From NCBI GenBank assembly GCA_018221175.1, contig JAAOYE010000055.1, forward strand, positions 1 to 15,877: 15,877 bases of DNA. Direction: 5' to 3'. How positions within the stretch are numbered: the stretch's first letter is position 1; each line of letters opens with the position of its first letter. Below are positions 10,175 to 15,877 of this stretch, piece after piece. The notes under the pieces are model-generated. The model had not been told where the DNA came from, made no database searches, and was given only the letters and a program-made list of their open reading frames with translations. The stretch is from Candidatus Woesearchaeota archaeon. Lineage in GTDB: Archaea > Nanobdellota > Nanobdellia > Woesearchaeales > BM511. A program made the position numbers and the translations under genes.

Positions 10175-11035
10175 ATGAAAGTAATTCTAATGGTTAATTC
10201 AGAATGCAATTCTAAATGTCAACATTGTTATATTGACTATTCAGAATCAAAAACTCCAGAAAATACTTTAAAAACTGTCAAAGAGCTACAATCACAAAAC
10301 CACGAAGTTATTATAGCAGGAAGTGAAACATTACTTAATCCTAATTATCTTATATCATATAAGCAAGCAGGACAAAATTATATTCTTACAAATGGAATAT
10401 TATTAGAAAAAAATCCAGCTTTATTTGAAACAATAAAATATTACGGAATAGAACAAATTGGATTAAGTCTCCATTTTGGTATAGAAAATGAATTAAGAAG
10501 TGTTTCCGAAAAAAGTATTAAAAAAGTTATATCATTATCGAATGAAAGAAACCTAAAAACATTCGTAAATACAACAGTTACCTCTCAAAACTATAGTGGC
10601 CTACAAGATATATGTGAAAAAACCATAGAGTACGGAGCAACTCAGATACGTTTTGGTAGATTTATTGGAATAGGAAAAGGAAAAAATAGATTTGATCTTA
10701 ACTTAAATGATACACAAGTAAAAGAGTTTTTTGAACAAGTGGATGAGTTAAGAGAAGTATATGATAAAGAAACTCTGGAAATTAAGATAAGAGGATATTT
10801 TGGTCCTAAACCTGGCTCAAAAGGAGAAGATTTAGCTAAAAAGAATACGTACTGTCCTGCTGGCATTAATCAAGTAGTAATTTCACCTGATGATTTAGTA
10901 TATTCATGTCCCTTTCTAATAAGAAAAGATTTAGCAATTGGAAGGTATGAAAAAGGAAAAATTTTGTTAAGAAGTGAGATTCTACCTGGATTAAGAGATA
11001 GATGCATTGCACAATTATTATCTGAAATGAGTTAA
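10175..11035 (+). CDS. Radical SAM protein with SPASM/twitch-like C-terminus, substrate unknown
   Basis: A 286-residue enzyme. C11-x3-C15-x2-C18 in CNSKCQHCY binds the radical SAM cluster. The usual GGEP motif is altered to GSET (residues 49-52, IIAGSETLLNP). ILTNGILL and LSLHFG fit later barrel strands. C227, C245 (YSCPF) and C277 could ligate an auxiliary cluster of the twitch/SPASM kind, though the final CxxC of a full SPASM domain is missing. AGGTGAG precedes the ATG. The gene is visibly AT-richer than its neighbours, with many TTA and ATA codons, which suggests recent acquisition. It has its own promoter, and its stop abuts the convergent purB stop with no gap. The specific reaction cannot be inferred. 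Confidence 0.8.
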   Translation: MKVILMVNSECNSKCQHCYIDYSESKTPENTLKTVKELQSQNHEVIIAGSETLLNPNYLISYKQAGQNYILTNGILLEKNPALFETIKYYGIEQIGLSLHFGIENELRSVSEKSIKKVISLSNERNLKTFVNTTVTSQNYSGLQDICEKTIEYGATQIRFGRFIGIGKGKNRFDLNLNDTQVKEFFEQVDELREVYDKETLEIKIRGYFGPKPGSKGEDLAKKNTYCPAGINQVVISPDDLVYSCPFLIRKDLAIGRYEKGKILLRSEILPGLRDRCIAQLLSEMS

Positions 11036-12478
11036 TTAAACATTAATCTCTGCGCTTGATTTGCCAATGAGCTTCTTGTGCTTTCTTAGAACTGGTTGCG
11101 CTTTTTGTTTTAGAAATTCTTCTGTTTGTTTTTGTGCTGCGCCTGCAAAGCGTTTTGGGTTTTTTAGAAGTGAAGTGAGATATTTTTGGTTTACAGGAAT
11201 GTTTTTGTCGTTTGCAAGGCGTTTGAAAAGGTCGTTTGGCTTTGCATATTTTTTTACCTGTTTTCCAGCTGCAATTGAATGCTTTTTGATTATATCATGC
11301 ATTTTCTGTCTGTCTTTTCCTTTTTTTGCAAGACCCATAAGAATTACTTCTGTTGCCATAAACGGTAGCTCCTCATCCAAATATTTTTTTATTTGTGCAG
11401 GATAAACAACAAGTGCGTCTGTGATGTTTTCATAAAGCTTTAAAACCGCGTTTGCAAGCAAAAACATTTGAGGCACACTCATTCGTCTTATTGCTGAGTC
11501 ATCAAGTGTTCTTTCAAACCATTGATTGGCATAAGTATGTGAAAAGTCCTGCTGGAGATTGATTAATTTTCTGCTAAGCGCTGTCATTCTTTCGCTTCGC
11601 ATCGGGTTTCTTTTGTAAGCCATAGCTGAGCTTCCTGTCTGTGCTTTTTCAAAAGGCTCTTCAATAATTTTTAAGTTTGACATAAGTCGAATGTCGACTG
11701 CGAATTTTTGTGCTGATTCTGCGATTCCAGAAAGTGTTTTTGAAATGATTGAATCTATTTTTCTTGGATACGTCTGGCCTGTCACACTAAATGTGTCTTT
11801 AAATCCTAATTTTTTTGCAACTAATTGATCTAGTTTTTTTACTTTTTTATAGTCGCCATCAAAAATCTCAAGAAACGATGCCTGTGTTCCTGTAGTTCCT
11901 TTAGCACCGCGCGCTTTAATGTTTTCAAGCTGCTCAAGCTGCTTCAAGTCATAGAGCAAGTCCTGTATGTAAAGTGTGAATCTTTTTCCAAGAGTGGTTG
12001 GTTGTGCCGGCTGGTAGTGTGTGTAGCCAAGGGTTACTGTTCCTTTTTGCTGACTAGAAAACTTTGAAAGATTGTTTAATGTGTTTACAACTCCTTTTTT
12101 GATAATTTTAAGTGCTTCTCTTATCTGTATAAGGTCTGTGTTGCAAACGACAAACTGAGAGGTTGCCCCAAGATGAACTATGCCCTTTGCTTTTTTTAGA
12201 TGTTTTTCATATTCATAGACATGCGCCATGACATCATGGCGGATTTGTTTTTCTTTTTCTTGTGCAACATCGTAGACGATTCTGTCTTGGGCATTTTTTA
12301 GCTCTTTTATCATCTCTTTTGAGATTTGCTTAAGACCAAGCTCTAACTGAACCTCTGCCAAAACTGTCCAGCACTTTCTCCACGTCTTAAATTTAAAGTT
12401 GTCAGAAAAGATTTTTTGCATTTCTTTATCTGTGTAGCGAGAAACAAGAGGGTCTTGGTATACATCACGCCCTTTCAT
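11036..12478 (-). CDS. purB: Adenylosuccinate lyase
   Basis: A 480-residue member of the fumarase/aspartase family. It cleaves SAICAR to AICAR and adenylosuccinate to AMP, releasing fumarate. The N-terminus DPLVSRYTDKEMQKIFSDNF resembles the eukaryotic-type enzyme. H154 in GYTHYQPAQ matches the catalytic-histidine region, and the mobile signature loop GSSAMAYKRNP is at 282-292. ATG at 12478 is chosen because the TATA box at 12501-12510 predicts a leaderless start there. An in-frame ATG at 12487 is the alternative. No ribosome binding site is visible for either. It ends the pur cluster, 92 bases after purA, and probably has its own promoter. Confidence 0.95.
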   Translation of the reverse strand: MKGRDVYQDPLVSRYTDKEMQKIFSDNFKFKTWRKCWTVLAEVQLELGLKQISKEMIKELKNAQDRIVYDVAQEKEKQIRHDVMAHVYEYEKHLKKAKGIVHLGATSQFVVCNTDLIQIREALKIIKKGVVNTLNNLSKFSSQQKGTVTLGYTHYQPAQPTTLGKRFTLYIQDLLYDLKQLEQLENIKARGAKGTTGTQASFLEIFDGDYKKVKKLDQLVAKKLGFKDTFSVTGQTYPRKIDSIISKTLSGIAESAQKFAVDIRLMSNLKIIEEPFEKAQTGSSAMAYKRNPMRSERMTALSRKLINLQQDFSHTYANQWFERTLDDSAIRRMSVPQMFLLANAVLKLYENITDALVVYPAQIKKYLDEELPFMATEVILMGLAKKGKDRQKMHDIIKKHSIAAGKQVKKYAKPNDLFKRLANDKNIPVNQKYLTSLLKNPKRFAGAAQKQTEEFLKQKAQPVLRKHKKLIGKSSAEINV

Positions 12479-12500
12479 CTTATACATAGAAATTTGGTGT

Positions 12501-12557
12501 TATTTAAAAAAGCTACGCTTTTTAAAAAGACTTGGTCTTGCCTACGCTATTTAAAAA
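12501..12557 (-). promoter_or_regulatory. purB promoter region with direct repeat and TATA-containing hairpin
   Basis: TTTTTAAATA on the minus strand (12501-12510) is the likely purB TATA box. Two 16-base near-identical copies of CTACGCT(T/A)TTTAAAAA lie at 12513-12528 and 12542-12557, 29 bases apart; each contains a TATA-like core. Between them is a small AAGAC/GTCTT hairpin. The TATA box and the first repeat can also form a stem, AAAAAGC (12507-12513) with GCTTTTT (12517-12523). This may be a repeated promoter or a binding site for a purine regulator; it is a pattern only. Confidence 0.45.
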
Positions 12558-12570
12558 TTTATGCTCTTTT

Positions 12571-13938
12571 TCATAGAAGTTCTGTTCGAAGAACTGTCTC
12601 GCCAGTTGCGGGGCCAAGAGAGATTCCGACCGTCTTGCAGCCTATAAATTTGTCATGTTCTTCAATGTACTCTTTTAATTCTTTTGGAAGATTGTCATAA
12701 CCTCCCTCAACGATTTTTTTTCTTAGAGGCTCAAGTTTTTCGTGTATATCAAGTACGTTTGACACGTCTTCGTGTCCGTCCCATAGCTTAAATTTATAGG
12801 TTTTTTCAAGATACACTGGCTTGACTGTGCTTATGTCAAGCGGTACTTCTGCTATTTTTTTTCCATCCACATCATATTCTACGCATACTTTTAGCTCTTG
12901 TCCTGATACTACATCTGTTCTTGTTATATAGAATAAGTCTGCGTCATTTAGAAGAGCTGCTCTTTTTGCAAGCAGCCAGTCAGGATACCCAACCCTTCTT
13001 TGACGTCCAGTTGTCGCGCCAAACTCTCCTCCGCGCTTAACAGTCTGTGCTCCGAATCCATCTGTTTGAAGCGTTGGCAAATACCCTTCTCCTACTCTTG
13101 TTGGATATACTTTTTCAACACAAATTATTTTAAAGTCTTTTCTTGAAAGCCCAAGACTTGGAAAAGCGTGTGGTGCCAGCAGGTGTGAGGATGTTATGTC
13201 TGGGATTGTACCCATGTTAACATCTAAAAGGGAGCCTTGTGAACCCTCAATTATTACATGGTCGCCATTTTCTACGTATTCCTGCATTCTATACTCAAGT
13301 CTTTGTGCAAAAGGCGCCAGTTGCTTTCTAACATCGTCGTGTTCTTTTAGAATTTTATCATGGTATTCATCACTTTTTATTCCGATTTTTTCCAGCTCTG
13401 TCTTTTTTAGCTCTAAGACGTCTTTTAGTCTATGTGTAAATTTATCTGAAACATAATCTTTAAACGTGATTCTAGTTGTTCTTCTAGCATTATCTTCATA
13501 AAACGGTCCGATTCCTGACTTTGTGGTGCCTATTTTTCTTTTTTCGTTGGATTCTCGCCAGGCATCAAGTTGTTTGTGATAGTCTAAAAGAACCCCTGTT
13601 CTTTCAGATATCAGGATTTTTCCTTTGTAGTCAAAAATCTGTTTTGCTTCTTTTAGCTCTTCATAGAATTGAAGCGGGTCAAACGCAACGTCTGGTCCCA
13701 CTGCGCAGTCCACGTTGCTTGCAAGGCCGCTTGGTGCTGAGTGTGTTATAAACCTTTTGAGTTTGCCGTCTTTTCCTTGTACATATAGTGTGTGCCCTGC
13801 GTTTGCGCCGCCTTGATATCTTATTGTTACTATTCTTTTGCCGTCGTTTTGACTTTTGGCATAGTTCACCATTTCATCTACGCATTTTCCTTTTCCCTCG
13901 TCGCCGCCAAGTGCGCCGACAATAACCACTCTTATCAT
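12571..13938 (-). CDS. purA: Adenylosuccinate synthetase
   Basis: A 455-residue enzyme that joins IMP and aspartate using GTP to give adenylosuccinate. The N-terminal loop is GALGGDEGKGK, with catalytic Asp13 retained, but the nearly universal QW before GDEGKGK is replaced by LG. NAGHT has the second catalytic residue (H49). Further signatures are KIGTTKSGIGPFYEDNARR, IIEGSQGSLLDVNMGTIPDITSS, GATTGRQRRVGYPD and the C-terminal SLGPATGET. Length is closer to bacterial/eukaryotic enzymes than to the short archaeal form. An AGAGGAT ribosome binding site overlaps the stop of the upstream transformylase gene, 10 bases before purA, so the two are tightly linked. Confidence 0.96.
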   Translation of the reverse strand: MIRVVIVGALGGDEGKGKCVDEMVNYAKSQNDGKRIVTIRYQGGANAGHTLYVQGKDGKLKRFITHSAPSGLASNVDCAVGPDVAFDPLQFYEELKEAKQIFDYKGKILISERTGVLLDYHKQLDAWRESNEKRKIGTTKSGIGPFYEDNARRTTRITFKDYVSDKFTHRLKDVLELKKTELEKIGIKSDEYHDKILKEHDDVRKQLAPFAQRLEYRMQEYVENGDHVIIEGSQGSLLDVNMGTIPDITSSHLLAPHAFPSLGLSRKDFKIICVEKVYPTRVGEGYLPTLQTDGFGAQTVKRGGEFGATTGRQRRVGYPDWLLAKRAALLNDADLFYITRTDVVSGQELKVCVEYDVDGKKIAEVPLDISTVKPVYLEKTYKFKLWDGHEDVSNVLDIHEKLEPLRKKIVEGGYDNLPKELKEYIEEHDKFIGCKTVGISLGPATGETVLRTELL

Positions 13939-13948
13939 TTTTTATCCT

Positions 13949-15115
13949 CTAAAAGTGTCCAAAACATCTCTCTGTTGTAAACACCATGCTCATCTCATTT
14001 TCATTCACTGCTTTTATAACTTCCGAATCATTAATAGAGCCGCCAGGCTGAATTACTGCTGTAATTCCCACTTTTGCAAGCAGGTCGATTGAGTCTCTAA
14101 ATGGGAAAAAGCCATCTGATGAAATAACTGCTCCTTTTAGCGGGTTTTTTTTTAGTTTATCAACAAAGTCCATAATCTTCATCGGTTCATACTTAATTCT
14201 TTGTCTGTCCATTTCCTTTTGATAGGCTTTTTGGATAGCTTGTTCTACTGCACCAACGCGCTCTTGCTGCCCAGATCCTACTGCGAGTGTGACGCCGTCT
14301 TTTACTATGACTATGCCGTTGCTTCTAACTCCAAGATTCACGTACCACGATGTTAAAAGGTCTTCTTCTTCCTGACTTGTTGGTTTTCGATTTACTGAAA
14401 TTTTCTCGCCTTGTTTTGTTGTTATTGTTGGAGTCCTTACAAGATAGTCTCCCGATTTTATCTTTGTAAGATAGGGTGTTTGAACAACAATTCTTCCTGT
14501 TGCCATGACTTTTAGGTCAAAAATGCCATTAGTGTTGTCGCCTTCAAATTTTGGAATTTTATCAAAATTTTCAAAACTGATAAGTCTCATGCTTCTCTTT
14601 TCGCTTAGAATTTCAACTGCTTCATCTTCGTACTGCGGCGCTGCTACTGCCTCGACAAAGGAAGTCATAATTTCTTTAGCTGTTTTTTTGTCAACTTTTG
14701 TGTTGAATACAATTAAGCACCCAAATGATGAGCGAGCGTCTGCGTCGCGTGCTTTTTTGTATATTTCTACAAGCTCTTTTGAACCATCTTGTGTTGCAAA
14801 GCCCGATGGTATGCAGTGCTTCATTACTGCGCACGACGGCTTTTGAAAATATTTTAAAATCTCGATTGCTCGTGTGACATCCATGAGATTTGCACCTGAA
14901 AGCCCTCCTTTTCCTGATTTTAATAGATTTAGATTTGTTAACTTTGCAATTGAAGAACCCTTAAACTTGTAAAGTGCTGCAGGTTGATTTGGGTTTTCAC
15001 CGTAGCGAAGATCCGATTCTTTTACTAACTCAATTTTTAGATTTTTTGGATAGTCATATTCCTCATTTGCTTTTCTGTAAATTTTTTTTAGGTCATTAAC
15101 GTCATTATTTGTCAT
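13949..15115 (-). CDS. purH: AICAR transformylase (PurH C-terminal domain as a separate protein)
   Basis: A 388-residue protein matching the AICARFT half of bifunctional PurH. It adds a formyl group from 10-formyl-tetrahydrofolate to AICAR. Motifs are RYGENPNQPAALY (37-49), the catalytic Lys99-His100 pair in AVMKHCIPSG, the DARSSFGCLIVFNTKVD strand, VGSGQQERVGAVEQA, and the C-terminal SDGFFPFRDSIDLLAKVGITAVIQPGGS. It lacks the MGS-like cyclohydrolase domain, which is encoded just upstream with a 4-base ATGA overlap. The two chains probably work together. Dependence on a folate cofactor is expected from the family. Confidence 0.93.
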   Translation of the reverse strand: MTNNDVNDLKKIYRKANEEYDYPKNLKIELVKESDLRYGENPNQPAALYKFKGSSIAKLTNLNLLKSGKGGLSGANLMDVTRAIEILKYFQKPSCAVMKHCIPSGFATQDGSKELVEIYKKARDADARSSFGCLIVFNTKVDKKTAKEIMTSFVEAVAAPQYEDEAVEILSEKRSMRLISFENFDKIPKFEGDNTNGIFDLKVMATGRIVVQTPYLTKIKSGDYLVRTPTITTKQGEKISVNRKPTSQEEEDLLTSWYVNLGVRSNGIVIVKDGVTLAVGSGQQERVGAVEQAIQKAYQKEMDRQRIKYEPMKIMDFVDKLKKNPLKGAVISSDGFFPFRDSIDLLAKVGITAVIQPGGSINDSEVIKAVNENEMSMVFTTERCFGHF

Positions 15116-15813
15116 TTTATCTCATAAGTTTTGTGAAGCTCCAATAAATTTGTGTTTTGTATTGCTTCATTAACAGACTGCATATATTTTGTTATGTGAA
15201 ATGATGCCTGCTTTACAAGTTTTAGTCTCATGCTTAGACTTGTTTTTCCCTGATTTTTTTCAAGCTCTTGTGTAAGTTTCCCGTATTTTTTTGGCTCTGT
15301 AATAAGTGCTGTTGAAATAAATGCTTTTCTTGCGTTGTGTGCAATTGTTGGGCCGCCAACATCAATTGTTTGCCTAATTACCTCAAATGTTACATCATCT
15401 TTTTTCATGACTTCCTCAAGAGGATAAAAATTGACAATTACTGCGTCAAAATAATCAAGGTTTTGTTTTTTCATAAACTCATCATCAGACTCTGAGTATT
15501 TATGCGCCAAAACTCCTGCGTGAATTGCTGGATGAAGAGATTTTACAAGACCTGTTTTCATCTCAGGATAACCAGTATATTCACTAACCTCAATTACAGG
15601 AAGCCCTGCCTTCTTGATTATTTTGTATGTTTTGCCTGTAGATACAAATTTTACATCTGGATTCTTTTCCCTGATTAATCCTAGAATTCCGTTTTTTGGC
15701 ACACCTGCGATTCCATCTTCAGATACAAGACCAGTTTTATTGGTGCAGCTGATAAAAACAAGTTTTAATGGTATTAGGTCATCGATTTTTCTAACATATT
15801 GAATTTCTGCCAT
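15112..15813 (-). CDS. IMP cyclohydrolase (PurH N-terminal MGS-like domain as a separate protein)
   Basis: A 233-residue protein equal to the cyclohydrolase half of PurH, which closes FAICAR to IMP. Visible motifs are ISCTNKTGLV, VSTGKTYKIIKKAGLPVIEVSEYTGYPEM, VKSLHPAIHAGVLA, VIVNFYPLEE and IDVGGPTIAHNARK. ATG at 15813 is preferred over an in-frame TTG 15 bases upstream, because GAGTGG stands 7 bases before it. It is the first gene of the pur operon, with a TATA box about 50 bases before. It is a PurH-type cyclohydrolase, not the unrelated archaeal PurO. Its stop overlaps the transformylase start by ATGA. Confidence 0.93.
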   Translation of the reverse strand: MAEIQYVRKIDDLIPLKLVFISCTNKTGLVSEDGIAGVPKNGILGLIREKNPDVKFVSTGKTYKIIKKAGLPVIEVSEYTGYPEMKTGLVKSLHPAIHAGVLAHKYSESDDEFMKKQNLDYFDAVIVNFYPLEEVMKKDDVTFEVIRQTIDVGGPTIAHNARKAFISTALITEPKKYGKLTQELEKNQGKTSLSMRLKLVKQASFHITKYMQSVNEAIQNTNLLELHKTYEIK

Positions 15814-15852
15814 AAAAGTTCCACTCAAACCCCTCAGAAGTTTTTCAACCTC

Positions 15853-15868
15853 TTTATTTATATTTATC
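15853..15868 (-). promoter_or_regulatory. TATA box of the pur operon
   Basis: The minus strand reads TAAATATAAATAAAGA, centred near 15860. The predicted start near 15834 leaves a leader of about 20 bases holding GAGGGG and GAGTGG before ATG 15813. The window ends at 15877, so upstream elements are not visible. Confidence 0.6.
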
Positions 15869-15877
15869 TGTTTTTTA

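Noticed and set aside
1..15877. CRISPR arrays, insertion sequences, transposases, inteins or phage genes
   Set aside because: No regularly spaced repeats, transposase motifs or terminal inverted repeats with target duplications were seen. nrdD, which often hosts inteins, reads through without an insertion.

Overview
The window reads as a chromosomal segment from an AT-rich archaeon. The evidence is an archaeal-order ribosomal protein/RNA polymerase operon (S13, S4, S11, RpoD, tRNA-Leu, L18e, L13, S9, RpoN), archaeal TATA boxes, several probably leaderless starts, GGTG/GAGG ribosome binding sites, and a tRNA-His with a bulge-helix-bulge intron. The compact layout, split genes and reduced pathways suggest a DPANN-type lineage (Woesearchaeota or Pacearchaeota would fit). 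That placement is inference; no database search was run.

Layout. (1) Positions 1-4385, minus strand: the ribosomal operon. It starts from a TATA box near 4410, has a foldable leader of about 65 nt, and ends past rpoN. It carries an in-operon tRNA-Leu(GAG), an unrecognised 36-codon ORF between rps13 and rps4, and a 19-codon ORF coupled to rpoN. (2) Positions 4479-5148, minus strand: a 44-residue zinc-ribbon protein and an intron-containing tRNA-His(GUG), surrounded by three degenerate fragments of the same tRNA gene and several short-loop hairpins. (3) Positions 5164-5998, plus strand: a membrane protein with a voltage-sensor-like domain, an exceptionally long S4 charge ladder, and no pore. 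(4) Positions 6091-10057, plus strand: an anaerobic ribonucleotide reductase operon, nrdR, nrdD, a separately encoded glycyl-radical domain, a glutaredoxin-like redoxin and nrdG. Two palindromes with NrdR-box spacing lie at its predicted transcription start. (5) Positions 10065-11035, plus strand: an AT-richer radical SAM gene with its own promoter. (6) Positions 11036-15868, minus strand: a purine operon in which PurH is split into cyclohydrolase and transformylase genes, followed by purA and purB.

How the genes work together. The nrd genes form a complete anaerobic dNTP-synthesis module: regulator, catalytic subunit, radical-carrying C-terminal piece, candidate reductant and radical-SAM activase. 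The pur genes cover AICAR to IMP to AMP.

The most striking feature is that class III ribonucleotide reductase appears broken exactly inside its C-terminal zinc ribbon. The two CxxC knuckles and the radical glycine end up on different polypeptides. The tRNA-His fragment array and the 11-charge S4 ladder are the next most unusual features.
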